Assembly: GCF_022605725.1 (NCBI RefSeq)
Contig: NC_065550.1
Location: forward strand, 11,408,001 to 11,472,000
Length of the DNA stretch: 64,000 bases
Direction of reading: 5' to 3'
DNA from: Anthonomus grandis grandis
Lineage: Eukaryota; Arthropoda; Insecta; Coleoptera; Curculionidae
Positions 1 to 12,183 of this stretch are shown piece after piece. Below the pieces are notes generated by a model that worked only from the letters and a program-made list of their open reading frames with translations, had not been told where the DNA came from and did no database searches. Both the position numbers and the translations under genes were made by a program. Numbering within the stretch: position 1 is the stretch's first letter; each line of letters starts with the position of its first letter.

Positions 1-196
1 TTAAAATTAATATTTGGGTTATACAAGATGACCCAATTGATCCTTTTTCAGTTTTGGACATAACCAGGGTTAAGAAAATAGAACAATTAATCATTATAGC
101 ATTGTTTAATTTGATTCCAATTTATTTTTGAGGTTCATTTGATGTACTGTAAATTATTTTTAAAATTTTTCTTATGAATTGTTTTTTAGAAAAAAA

Positions 197-300
197 TTAT
201 ATCTGAGAAAATCGATTACTATTACCTATAGCTATTGTTCCGATATGATTTCAATTTAATTTTTAGACATAATTTGTTTAACCCTAAATAATTAATTTAA
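197..300 (+). repeat. Out-of-register A to B joint with divergent B variant
   Basis: Half A ends early at TTATATCT and is followed at once by GAGAAAATCGATTACTATTA, which belongs to position about 90 of a divergent B variant. The same variant, with ACCTATAGCTATTGTTCCGA and a TTTAATGTATTG tail, reappears near 14611 with a different left joint. This gives a register break inside the dimer ladder. Confidence 0.75.
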
Positions 301-1071
301 ATTTTTTAATGTATTGTGTTTTAAAAAAATAGTCATATCTCACTCAATTGCGGTTATCTATTATTCAAATTTATTTTAAAATTATTATTTAGGTTATACA
401 AGATGACCCAAATGATTTTTTTAAGTTTTGGACATAATCAGGATTGAGAAAATAGGACAATTAATCATTATAGCATTGTCCGATTTGATTCCAATTTAAT
501 TTTTAAAGTTCATTTGATGTACTGTAAATTATTTTTAAAATTTTTCTTATGAATTGTTTTTTAAAAAAAATATTATATCTCACTCTATTACTGTTATCTA
601 TTATTCGAATATAATTTAAATTTACTATTTCGCATATACAATATAGCCAAATGATGTTTTTTACGAATTGACCACAACCAGAATTAAGAAAATATAATAA
701 ATAATAGCGTTAACAATTGCTCCGATTTAGTTTTTAGATATAATTTGATTAACCCTAAATGATTTTTAAAAATATTTTGATGTATTGTGTTTAAAAAAAC
801 AGTCATATCTCACTCAATTACGGTTATCTATTATTCAAATTTACTTTAAAATTAATATTTAGGTTATACAAGATGACTCAAATGATCCTTTTTATGTTTT
901 GGACATAACCAGGGTTAAGAAAATAGGACAATTAATCATTATAGCATTGTCCGATTTGATTCCAATTTAATTTTTAAAGTTCATTTGATGTACTGTAAAT
1001 TATTTTTAAAATTTCTCTTATGAATTGTTTTAAAAAAAATATATTATATCTCACTCTATTACTGTTATTTA

Positions 1072-2034
1072 TTATTCGAATATAATTTACATTTACTATT
1101 TCGCATACACAAGTTAGCCAAATGATGTTTTTTACGGTTTGAACAAAACCAGAATTAAGAAAATATAATAACTAATAGCGTTAAAGATTGTTTCGATTTA
1201 ATTTTAATTTAATTTTTAGATATAATTTGATTAAACCTAAATGATTTTTAAAAATATTTTGATGTATTGTGTTTAAAAAAATAGTCATATCTCACTCAAT
1301 TACGGTTATCTATTATTCATATTTATTTTAAAATTAATATTTAGGTTATACAAGATGACTCAAATAATCCTTTTTATGTTTTGGACATAACCAGGGTTAA
1401 GAAAATAGAACAATTAATCATTATGACATTGTCCGATTTGACTCCAATTTAATTTTTGAAGTTCATTTGATGTACTGTAAATTATTTTTAAAAGTTTTCT
1501 TATGAATTGTTTTTAAAAAAAATAATCATGTCTAATTCTATTACTGTTATCTATTATTCGAATATAATTTACATTTACTATTTCGCATACACAAGTTAGC
1601 CAAATGATGTTTTTTACGGTTTGAACAAAACCAGAATTAAGAAAATATAATAACTAATAGCGTTAAAGATTGTTTCGATTTAATTTTAATTTAATTTTTA
1701 GATATAATTTGATTAAACCTAAATGATTTTTAAACATATTTTAATGTATTGTGTTTAAAAAAAATAGTCATATCTGACTCAATTACGGTTATCTATTATT
1801 CATATTTATTTTAAAATTAATATTTAGGTTATACAAGATGACTCAAATAATCCTTTTTATGTTTTGGACATAACCAGGGTTAAGAAAATAGAACAATTAA
1901 TCATTATAGCATTGTCCGATTTGATTCCAATTTAATCTTTGAAGTTCATTTGATGTACTGTAAATTATTTTTAAAATTTTTCTTATGAATTGTTTTTTAA
2001 AAAAATTATTATATCTCACTCTATTACTGTTATC
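1072..2034 (+). repeat. Two near-identical tandem dimers (482-bp period)
   Basis: The B half beginning at 1072 and the one beginning at 1554 share private variants, including CATACACAAGTTAGCC and TTGAACAAAACCAG, and the A halves that follow share GACTCAAATAATCC with TTTTTATGTTTTGG. The offset is exactly 482 bp. This is a single-dimer duplication; a related A variant recurs near 2290 and again near 13.1 and 13.6 kb. Confidence 0.8.
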
Positions 2035-2532
2035 TATCATTCCAATATATTTTAAATTTACTATTTCGCATAGACGAGATAGCCAAATGATGTTTTTTAC
2101 GGTTTGAACACAACCAGAGTTAAGAAAATATTATAACTAATAGCGCTTGCGATTGTTCCGATTTAATTTTAAATCAATTTTTAGATATAATTTGATTAAA
2201 CCTAAATGATTTTTAAAAATATTTTGATGTATTGTGTTTAAAAAAATAGTCATATCTCACTCAATTACGGTTATCTATTATTCATATTTATTTTAAAATT
2301 AATATTTAGGTTATACAAGATGACTCAAATAATCCTTTTTATGTTTTGGACATAACCAGGGTTAAGAAAATAGAACAATTAATCATTATAGCATTGTCCG
2401 ATTTGATTCCAATTTAATTTTTGAGGTTCATTTGATGTACTGTAGATTATTTTTTAAATTTTTGTTATGAATTGTTTTTTAAAAAAATAATTATATCTCA
2501 CTCTATTACTGTTATCTATTATTCGAATATAA

Positions 2533-2718
2533 TTTAAATTTACTATTTTGCACATACAAGATAGCCAAATGATGTTCTTTACGGTTTGAACACAACCAGA
2601 ATTAAAAAAATATAATAACTCTTAGTTTAAATTTACTATTTCGCATATTCAAGATAGCGATATGATGTTTTTTACGGTTTGAACACAACCAGAATTAAGA
2701 AAATAGAATAAATAATAG
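2533..2718 (+). repeat. Partial duplication inside half B (93-bp offset), copy 1
   Basis: The run TTTAAATTTACTATTT begins at 2533 and again at 2626. The first pass through B stops after ATAACTCTTAG and the sequence jumps back 93 bp to restart B. The second pass carries CATATTCAAGATAGC. The same joint, with the same private bases, occurs near 16.5 kb, so the two loci descend from one event. Confidence 0.85.
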
Positions 2719-5700
2719 CATTAACGATTGTTCCGATTTAATTTTTAGATATAATTTGATGAACCCTAAATGATTTTTAAAAATATTTTGATGTATTATG
2801 TTTAAATAAATAGTCATATCTCACTCAATTACGGTTATCTATTATTCAAATTTATTTTAAAATTAATATTTAGATTATACAAGATGACCCAAATGATCCT
2901 TTTTAAGTTTTGGACATAACCAGGGTTAAGAAAGTAGAATAGTTAATCATTATAGCATTGTCCGATTTGATTTAAATTTAATTGTTGAAGTTTATTTAAT
3001 GTACTGTAAATTATTTTTAAAATTTTTCTTATGAATTGTTTTTTAAAAAAATTATTATATCTCACTCTATTACTGTTATCTATTATTCGAATATAATTTA
3101 AATTTACTATTTCGCATAGACAAGATAGCCAAATGATGTTTTTTACGGATTGTACACAACCAGAATTAAGAAAATATAATAACTAATAGCGTTAAAGATT
3201 GTTCCGATTTAATTTTAATTTAATTTTTAGATATAATTTGATTAACCCTAAATGATTTTTAAAAATATTTTGATGTATTGTGCTTAAAATAAATAGTCAT
3301 ATCTCACTCAATTACGGTTATCTATAATTCAAATTTATTTTAAAATTAATATTTAAGTTATACAAGATGACCCCAATTGATCCTTTTTAAGTTTTGGACA
3401 TAACCAGGGTTAGGAAAATAGAACAATTAATCATTATAGCAATGTCCGATTTGATACCAATTTAATCTTTGAAGTTCATTTGATGTACTGTAAATTATTT
3501 TTAAAATTTTTCTTATGAATTGGTTTTTAAAAAAATAATTATATCTCACTCTATTACTGTTATCTATTATTCGAATATAATTTAAATTTACTATTTCGCA
3601 TATACAAGATAGCCAAATGATGTTTTTTGCGGTTTGAACACAACCAGAGTGAAGAGAATGTAATAACTAATAGGGTTGGCAATTGTTCCGATTTAATTTT
3701 AATTCAATTTTTAGATATAATTTGATTAAACCTAAACGATTTTTAAAAATTGTTTTATGTATTATGTTTTAAAAAAATAGTCATATCTCACTCAATTACG
3801 GTTATCTATTATTCAAGTTTATTTTAAAATTAATATTTAGGTTATACAAGGTGACCCAAATGATCCTTTTTAAGTTTTGGACAAAACCAGGGTTAAGAAA
3901 ATAGAACAATTAATCATTATAGCATTGTCCGATTTGAATCCAATTTAATCTTTGAAGTTCATTTGATGTACTGTAAATTATTTTAAAAATTTTTCTTATG
4001 AATTGTTTTTTAAAAAAATAATTATATCTCACTTTATTACTATTATCTATTATTCGAATATAATTTAAATTTACTATTTCGCATATACAAAATAGCCAAA
4101 TGATGTTTTTTACGGTTTGAACACAACCAGAATTAAGAAAACATAATAACTAATAGCGTTAACGATTGTTCCGATTTAATTTTAAAATAATTTTTAGATA
4201 TAATTTGATTAACCCTAAATGATTTTTAAAAATATTTTGATGTATTTTGTTTAAAGAAAAAAGTCATATCTCACTCAATTACGGTTATCTATTATTCAAA
4301 TATATTTTAAAATTCATATTTAGATTATACAAGATGACCCAAATGATCCTTTTTAAGTTTTGGACATAACTAGGGTTTAGAAAATTGAACAATTAATCAT
4401 TATAGCATTGTCCGATTTGTTTCCAATTTAATTTTTGAAGTTCATTTGATGTACTGTAAATTATTTTTAAAATTTTTCTTATGAATTGTTTTTAAAAAAA
4501 ATATTATATCTCACTCTATTACTGTTATTTATTATTCGAATATAATTTACATTTACTATTTCGCATAAACAAGATAGCCAAATCATGCCTTCTATGGTTT
4601 GAACACAACCAGAATTAAGAAAATATAATAAATAATAGCTTTAACGAATGTTCCGATTTAATTTTTAGATATAATTTGATTAACCCTAAATGATTTTTTA
4701 AAATATTTTAATGTATTGTGTTTAAAAAAAATAGTCATATCTCACTCAATTAAGGTTATCTATTATTCAAATTTAATTTAAAATTAATATCTAGGTTATA
4801 CAAGGTGACCCAAATGATCCTTTATAAGTTTTGGACAAAACCAAAGTTAAGAAAATAGAACAATTAATCATTATAGCATTGTCCGATTTGATTCCAATTT
4901 AATCTTTGAAGTTCATTTGATGTACTGTAAATTATTTTAAACATTTTTCTTATAAATTGTTTTCTAAAAAAATAATTAAATCTCACTTTATTACTGTTAT
5001 CTATTATTCGAATAAAATTTAAATTTACTATTTCGCATATACAAAATAGCCAAATGATGTTTTTTACGGTTTGAACAAACCAGAATTAAGAAAATATAAT
5101 AACTCTTCGCGTTAACGATTGTTCCAATTTAATTTTAATTTAATATTTAGATATAATTTGATTAACACTAAATGATTTTTAAAAATATTTTGATGTATTG
5201 TGTTTAAAAAAAATAGTCATATCTCACTCAATTACGGTTATCTATTATTCAAATTTATTTTAAAATTAATATTTAGGTTATACAAGATGACCCAATTGAT
5301 CCTTTTTAAGTTTTGGACATAACCAGGGTTAAGAAAATAGAACAATTATTCATTATAGCATTATCCGATTTGATTCCAATTTAATCTTTGAAGTTCATTT
5401 GATGTACTGTAAATTATTTTTAAAATTTTTCTTATGAATTGTTTTTTAAAAAAAATATTATATCTCACTTTATTACTGTTATTTATTATTCGAATATAAT
5501 TTACATTTACTATTTCGCATATACAAGATAGCCAAATGATGTTTTTTACGGTTTGAACACAACCAGAATTAAGAAAATATAATAACTAATAGCGTTAACG
5601 ATTGTTCCGATTTAATTTTAATTTAATTTTTAGATATAAATTGATTAACCCTAAATGATTTTTAAAAATATTTTGATGTATTGTGTTTGAAGAAAAAAGT

Positions 5701-5819
5701 CATATCTCACTCAATTACGGTTATCTATTATTCAAATATATTTTAAAATTCATATTTAGATTATACAAGATGACCCAAATGATCCTTTTTAAGTTTTGGA
5801 CATAACTAGGGTTAAGAAA

Positions 5820-5834
5820 ATAGAACAATTGTTC

Positions 5835-5837
<3 letters not shown>
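5820..5837. repeat. 18-bp palindrome at left edge of inversion, Q1
   Basis: ATAGAACAATTGTTCTAT is perfectly self-complementary. It marks where forward half A switches to its own complement, just before the TA tract. The same site is seen at 8838-8855 and 11160-11177. Confidence 0.9.

Positions 5838-5912
<75 letters not shown>
5835..5912. repeat. TA dinucleotide microsatellite, expanded copy
   Basis: An almost pure (TA)n tract of about 78 bp with one early interruption (TAAATA). The equivalent tracts in the sister blocks are only about 25 bp (8853-8877 and 11175-11199), so this one has grown or the others have shrunk after block duplication. The tract sits inside the inverted-repeat context and could extrude or stall replication; its length may also be misassembled. 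Confidence 0.95.
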
Positions 5913-5915
<3 letters not shown>

Positions 5916-6072
5916 TTAATTATATTCGAATAATAAATAACAGTAATAGAGTGAGATATAATATTTTTTTAAAAAATAATTCATAAGAAAAATTTTAAAA
6001 ATAATTTACAGTACATCAAATGAACTTCAAAAATTAAATTGGAAACAAATCGGACAATGCTATAATGATTAA
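5913..6072 (-). repeat. In-place inverted segment of half A, Q1
   Basis: This 160-bp stretch is the reverse complement of half A from its middle to the first bases of B. It reads TTCGAATAATAAATAACAGT, then ACAATTCATAAG-like and TTTACAGTACATCAAATGAA blocks backwards. It carries the GGAAACAAATCGG variant, the complement of the GATTTGTTTCC form seen forward at about 4412, so the inverted piece came from the same local variant of the repeat. Forward order resumes at 6073. Confidence 0.92.
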
Positions 6073-6095
6073 TTAATCATTATAGCATTGTCCGA
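6050..6095. repeat. 46-bp perfect palindrome, Q1
   Basis: Two 23-base arms with no spacer, centred between 6072 and 6073 (AA|TT). Each arm begins with TCGGACAATGC when read outward in. It is formed by the inverted half A meeting forward AATCATTATAGCATTGTCCGA. It is followed by GTTGTC, which is not in the standard unit, and then half B restarts at TTTACATTTACTATTTCGCA. Confidence 0.95.
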
Positions 6096-6800
6096 GTTGT
6101 CAATTTACATTTACTATTTCGCATATACAAGATAGCCAAATCATGTTTTCTATGGTTTGAACACAACCAGAATTAAGAAAATATAATAAATAATAGCTTT
6201 AACGAATGTTCCGATTTAATTTTTAGATATAATTTGATTAACCCTAAATGATTTTTTAAAATATTTTGATGTATTGTGTTTTAAAAAAATAGTCATATCT
6301 CACTCAATTACGGTTATCTATTATTCAAATTTAATTTAAAATTAATATTTAGGTTATACAAGGTGACCCAAATGATTCTTTTTAAGTTTTGGACAAAACC
6401 AGGGTTAAGAAAATAGAACAATTAATCATTATAGCATTGTCCGATTTGATTCCAATTTAATCTTTGAAGTTCATTTGATGTACTGTAAATTATTTTAAAC
6501 ATTTTTCTTATGAATTGTTTTTTAAAAAAATAATTATATCTCACTTTATTACTGTTATCTATTATTCTAATAAAATTTAAATTTACTATTTCGCATATAC
6601 AAAATAGCCAAATGATGTTTTTTACAGTTTGAACACAACCAGAATTAAGAAAATATAATAAATAATAGCTTTAACGAATGTTCCGATTTAATTTTTAGAT
6701 ATAATTTGATTAACCCTAAATGATTTTTTAAAATATTTTGATGTATTGTGTTAAAAAAAATAGTCATATCTCACTCAATTACGGTAATCTATTATTCAAA

Positions 6801-6894
6801 TTTAATTTAAAATTAATATTTAGGTTATACAAGATGACCTAAATGATTTTATTTTAAAATTCATATTTAGGTTATACAAGATGACCCAAATGAT
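6801..6894 (+). repeat. 47-bp partial duplication at start of half A, Q1
   Basis: The start of A is read as far as GACCTAAATGATTTTA, then restarts at TTTTAAAATTCATATTTAGG. The AAAATT landmark is at 6809 and again at 6856. Q2 and Q3 carry the same duplication with the landmark at 9776 and 12098, at the block spacing. Confidence 0.88.
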
Positions 6895-8852
6895 CCTTTT
6901 TAAGTATTGGACATAATCAGGGTTAAGAAAATAGAACAATTAATCATTATTGCATTGTCCGGTTTGATTCCAATTTAATCTTTGAAGTTCATTTGATGTA
7001 CTGTAAATTATTTTTAAAATTTTTCTTATGAATTGTTTTTTTAAAAATAATTATATCTCACTTTATTGCTGTTATCTATTATTCGAATATAATTTAAATT
7101 TACTATTTCGCATATACAAGATAGCCAAATGATGTTTTTTACGAATTGAACACAACCAGAATTAAGAAAATATAATAAATAATAGCGTTAACAATTGCTC
7201 CGATTTAATTTTTAGATATAATTTGATTAACCCTAAATGATTTTTAAAAATATTTTGATGTATTGTGTTTAAAAAAATAGTCATATCTCACTCAATTACG
7301 GTTATCTATTATTCAAATATATTTTAAAATTCATATTTAGGTTATACAAGATGACCCAAATGATCCTTTTTAAGTATTGGACATAATCAGGGTTAAGAAA
7401 ATAGAACAATTAATCATTATTGCATTGTCCGGTTTGATTCCAATTTAATCTTTGAAGTTCATTTGATGTACTGTGAATTATTTTTAAAATTTTTCTTATG
7501 AATTGTTTTTTTAAAAATAATTATATCTCACTTTATTACTGTTATCTATTATTCGAATATAATTTAAATTTACTATTTCGCATATACAAGGTAGCCAAAT
7601 GATGTTTTTTACGGTTTGAACACAACCAGAATTAAGAAAATATAATAACTAATAGCGTTAAAGATTGTTCCGATTTAATTTTAATTTAATTTCTAGATAT
7701 AATTTGATTAACCCTAAATGATTTTTAAACATATTTTGATGTATTGTGTTTAAAAAAAATAGTCATATCTCACTCAATTACGGTTATCTATTATTCATAT
7801 TTATTTTAAAATTAATATTTACGTTATACAAGATGACTCAAATGATCCTTTTTAAGATTTGGACATAACCAGGGTTAAGAAAATAGAACAATTGATCAGT
7901 ATAGCATTGTCCGATTTGATTCCAATTTAATTTTTGAAGTTCATTTGATGTACTGTAAATTATTTTTAAAAGTTTTCTTATGAATTGTTTTTTAAAAAAA
8001 TAATCATGTCTAATTCTATTACTGTTATCTATTATTCAAATATAATTTAAATTTACTATTTCGCATATACAAGATAGCCAAATGATGTTTTTTACGAATT
8101 GACCACAACCAGAATTAAGAAAATATAATAAATAATAGCGTTAACGATTGTTCCGATTTAATTTTTAGATATAATTTGATTAACCCTAAATGATTTTTAA
8201 AAATATTTTGATGTATTGTGTTTAAAGAAAATAGTCATATCTCACTCAATTACGGTTATGTATTAATCAAATTTATTCTAAAATTAATATTTACGTTATA
8301 CAAGATGACTCAAATGATCCTTTTTAAGTTTTGGACATAACCAGGGTTAAGAAAATAGAACAATTAATCAGTATAGCATTGTGCGATTTGATTCCAATTT
8401 AATTTTTGAAGTTCATTTGATGTACTGTAAATTATTTTTAAAAGTTTTCTTATGAATTGTTTTTTAAAAAAAATATTATATCTCACTTTATTACTGTTAT
8501 TTATTATTCGAATATAATTTACATTTACTATTTCGCATATACAAGATAGCCAAATGATGTTTTTTACGGTTTGAACACAACCAGAATTAAGAAAATATAA
8601 TAACTAATAGCGTTAACGATTGTTCCGATTTAATTTTAATTTAATTTTTAGATATAAATTGATTAACCCTAAATGATTTTTAAAAATATTTTGATGTATT
8701 GTGTTTGAAGAAAAAAGTCATATCTCACTCAATTACGGTTATCTATTATTCAAATATATTTTAAAATTCATATTTAGATTATACAAGATGACCCAAATGA
8801 TCCTTTTTAAGTTTTGGACATAACTAGGGTTAAGAAAATAGAACAATTGTTC

Positions 8853-8877
8853 TATATATATAAATATATATATATAT
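8853..8877. repeat. TA microsatellite, short copy, Q2
   Basis: A TA tract of about 25 bp with the same TAAATA interruption as the long copy at 5835-5912. Confidence 0.9.
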
Positions 8878-8878
8878 T

Positions 8879-9038
8879 TTCTTAATTATATTCGAATAAT
8901 AAATAACAGTAATAGAGTGAGATATAATATTTTTTTTTAAAATAATTCATAAGAAAAATTTTAAAAATAATTTACAGTACATCAAATGAACTTCAAAAAT
9001 TAAATTGGAAACAAATCGGACAATGCTATAATGATTAA
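8879..9038 (-). repeat. In-place inverted segment of half A, Q2
   Basis: Same 160-bp inverted piece as at 5913-6072, differing mainly in the balance of T and A in the homopolymer run near 8930. Shared breakpoints show that the inversion pre-dates the block duplication. Confidence 0.92.
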
Positions 9039-9061
9039 TTAATCATTATAGCATTGTCCGA
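9016..9061. repeat. 46-bp perfect palindrome, Q2
   Basis: Same palindrome as at 6050-6095, with both arms still perfectly matched, followed by GTTGTC and half B. Confidence 0.95.
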
Positions 9062-9767
9062 GTTGTCAATTTACATTTACTATTTCGCATATACAAGATA
9101 GCCAAATCATGTTTTCTATGGTTTGAACACAACCAGAATTAAGAAAATATAATAAATAATAGCTTTAACGAATGTTCCGATTTAATTTTTAGATATAATT
9201 TGATTAACCCTAAATGATTTTTTAAAATATTTTGATGTATTGTGTTTTAAAAAAATAGTCATATCTCACTCAATTACGGTTATCTATTATTCAAATTTAA
9301 TTTAAAATTAATATTTAGGTTATACAAGGTGACCCAAATGATCCTTTTTAAGTTTTGGACAAAACCAGGGTTAAGAAAATAGAACAATTAATCATTATAG
9401 CATTGTCCGATTTGATTCCAATTTAATCTTTGAAGTTCATTTGATGTACTGTAAATTATTTTAAACATTTTTCTTATGAATTGTTTTTTAAAAAAATAAT
9501 TATATCTCACTTTATTACTGTTATCTATTATTCGAATAAAATTTAAATTTACTATTTCGCATATACAAAATAGCCAAATGATGTTTTTTACGGTTTGAAC
9601 ACAACCAGAATTAAGAAAATATAATAAATAATAGCTTTAACGAATGTTCCGATTTAATTTTTAAATATAATTTGATTAACCCTAAATGACTTTTTAAAAT
9701 ATTTTGATGTATTGTGTTTAAAAAAAATAGTCATATCTCACTCAATTACGGTAATCTATTATTCAAA

Positions 9768-9861
9768 TTTAATTTAAAATTAATATTTAGGTTATACAAG
9801 ATGACCTAAATGATTTTATTTTAAAATTCATATTTAGGTTATACAAGATGACCCAAATGAT
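9768..9861 (+). repeat. 47-bp partial duplication at start of half A, Q2
   Basis: Same duplication as in Q1, with GACCTAAATGATTTTA at the joint. Confidence 0.85.
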
Positions 9862-10094
9862 CCTTTTTAAGTATTGGACATAATCAGGGTTAAGAAAATA
9901 GAACAATTAATCATAATTGCATTGTCCGGTTTGATTCCAATTTAATCTTTGAAGTTCATTTGATGTACTGTAAATTATTTTTAAAATTTTTCTTATGAAT
10001 TGTTTTTTTAAAAATAATTATATCTCACTTTATTGCTGTTATCTATTATTCGAATACAATTTAAATTTACTATTTCGCATATACAAGATAGCCA

Positions 10095-10125
10095 AATGAT
10101 GTTTTTTATCTATTATTCATATTTA
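10095..10125 (+). other. Deletion joint in block Q copy 2
   Basis: Half B runs GATGTTTTTT and then continues as ATCTATTATTCATAT, which is the end of a B half about 644 bp further on in Q1. The two parents share a short T-run and TA at the joint (TTTTTTAcg against ggTTATC), consistent with microhomology-scale joining. Confidence 0.8.
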
Positions 10126-11174
10126 TTTTAAAATTAATATTTACGTTATACAAGATGACTCAAATGATCCTTTTTAAGATTTGGACATAACCAGGGTTAA
10201 GAAAATAGAACAATTGATCAGTATAGCATTGTCCGATTTGATTCCAATTTAATTTTTGAAGTTCATTTGATGTACTGTAAATTATTTTTAAAAGTTTTCT
10301 TATGAATTGTTTTTTAAAAAAATAATCATGTCTAATTCTATTACTGTTATCTATTATTCAAATATAATTTAAATTTACTATTTCGCATATACAAGATAGC
10401 CAAATGATGTTTTTTACGAATTGACCACAACCAGAATTAAGAAAATATAATAAATAATAGCGTTAACGATTGTTCCGATTTAATTTTTAGATATAATTTG
10501 ATTAACCCTAAATGATTTTTAAAAATATTTTGATGTATTGTGTTTAAAGAAAATAGTCATATCTCACTCAATTACGGTTATGTATTAATCAAATTTATTC
10601 TAAAATTAATATTTACGTTATACAAGATGACTCAAATGATCCTTTTTAAGTTTTGGACATAACCAGGGTTAAGAAAATAGAACAATTAATCAGTATAGCA
10701 TTGTGCGATTTGATTCCAATTTAATTTTTGAAGTTCATTTGATGTACTGTAAATTATTTTTAAAAGTTTTCTTATGAATTGTTTTTTAAAAAAAATATTA
10801 TATCTCACTTTATTACTGTTATTTATTATTCGAATATAATTTACATTTACTATTTCGCATATACAAGATAGCCAAATGATGTTTTTTACGGTTTGAACAC
10901 AACCAGAATTAAGAAAATATAATAACTAATAGCGTTAACGATTGTTCCGATTTAATTTTAATTTAATTTTTAGATATAAATTGATTAACCCTAAATGATT
11001 TTTAAAAATATTTTGATGTATTGTGTTTGAAGAAAAAAGTCATATCTCACTCAATTACGGTTATCTATTATTCAAATATATTTTAAAATTCATATTTAGA
11101 TTATACAAGATGACCCAAATGATCCTTTTTAAGTTTTGGACATAACTAGGGTTAAGAAAATAGAACAATTGTTC

Positions 11175-11199
11175 TATATATATAAATATATATATATAT
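11175..11199. repeat. TA microsatellite, short copy, Q3
   Basis: A TA tract of about 25 bp, as in Q2. Confidence 0.9.
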
Positions 11200-11200
11200 T

Positions 11201-11360
11201 TTCTTAATTATATTCGAATAATAAATAACAGTAATAGAGTGAGATATAATATTTTTTTTTTAAATAATTCATAAGAAAAATTTTAAAAATAATTTACAGT
11301 ACATCAAATGAACTTCAAAAATTAAATTGGAAACAAATCGGACAATGCTATAATGATTAA
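11201..11360 (-). repeat. In-place inverted segment of half A, Q3
   Basis: Third copy of the 160-bp inverted piece, 2322 bp from the Q2 copy, with the same breakpoints and the same GGAAACAAATCGG variant. Confidence 0.92.
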
Positions 11361-11383
11361 TTAATCATTATAGCATTGTCCGA
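11338..11383. repeat. 46-bp perfect palindrome, Q3
   Basis: Third copy of the palindrome, also with perfectly matched arms. Confidence 0.95.
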
Positions 11384-12089
11384 GTTGTCAATTTACATTT
11401 ACTATTTCGCATATACAAGATAGCCAAATCATGTTTTCTATGGTTTGAACACAACCAGAATTAAGAAAATATAATAAATAATAGCTTTAACGAATGTTCC
11501 GATTTAATTTTTAGATATAATTTGATTAACCCTAAATGATTTTTTAAAATATTTTGATGTATTGTGTTTTAAAAAAATAGTCATATCTCACTCAATTACG
11601 GTTATCTATTATTCAAATTTAATTTAAAATTAATATTTAGGTTATACAAGGTGACCCAAATGATCCTTTTTAAGTTTTGGACAAAACCAGGGTTAAGAAA
11701 ATAGAACAATTAATCATTATAGCATTGTCCGATTTGATTCCAATTTAATCTTTGAAGTTCATTTGATGTACTGTAAATTATTTTAAACATTTTTCTTATG
11801 AATTGTTTTTTAAAAAAATAATTATATCTCACTTTATTACTGTTATCTATTATTCGAATAAAATTTAAATTTACTATTTCGCATATACAAAATAGCCAAA
11901 TGATGTTTTTTACGGTTTGAACACAACCAGAATTAAGAAAATATAATAAATAATAGCTTTAACGAATGTTCCGATTTAATTTTTAAATATAATTTGATTA
12001 ACCCTAAATGACTTTTTAAAATATTTTGATGTATTGTGTTTAAAAAAAATAGTCATATCTCACTCAATTACGGTAATCTATTATTCAAA

Positions 12090-12183
12090 TTTAATTTAAA
12101 ATTAATATTTAGGTTATACAAGATGACCTAAATGATTTTATTTTAAAATTCATATTTAGGTTATACAAGATGACCCAAATGAT
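12090..12183 (+). repeat. 47-bp partial duplication at start of half A, Q3
   Basis: Same duplication as in Q1 and Q2, 2322 bp from the Q2 copy. Confidence 0.85.

Larger units (their letters stand above)
1..5434 (+). repeat. Left array domain, irregular older-looking dimers
   Basis: Dimers here differ from each other more than those further right. They use A copies with ATACAAGATGAC rather than the AACAGGATGACCC form that first appears near 19.7 kb. Several out-of-register joints occur (near 205 and 2625). From 3.6 kb similarity recurs at about two and three dimers: the AAAGTCATATCTC variant near 4259 recurs near 5697, and the ATATACAAAATAGCC variant near 4083 recurs near 5037. No gene is visible. 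Confidence 0.8.
5435..8452 (+). repeat. Higher-order block Q, copy 1 (longest)
   Basis: First of three copies of a block that contains an in-place inversion, a 46-bp palindrome, a TA microsatellite and a 47-bp internal duplication. Distance to copy 2 is 3018 bp measured at GAACAATTG (5823 to 8841) and 2966 bp measured at the palindrome, because this copy's TA tract is about 52 bp longer. Block edges are approximate, judged from where similarity to copy 2 is lost. Confidence 0.85.
8453..10774 (+). repeat. Higher-order block Q, copy 2 (internally deleted)
   Basis: Second copy of block Q; distance to copy 3 is 2322 bp. It lacks about 644 bp that copy 1 has between roughly 7140 and 7790. The joint is at about 10107, where half B at GATGTTTTTT runs directly into ATCTATTATTCATAT of an A half. 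The loss is about 1.3 dimers, so it is not an in-register exchange. Confidence 0.85.

Noticed and set aside
5820..6110. A miniature inverted-repeat transposon inserted in the array.
   Set aside because: All of the sequence is satellite plus a TA tract. The outer flanks equal the uninterrupted unit at about 4400-4560, so it is an inversion of local sequence, with no foreign ends or target duplications.
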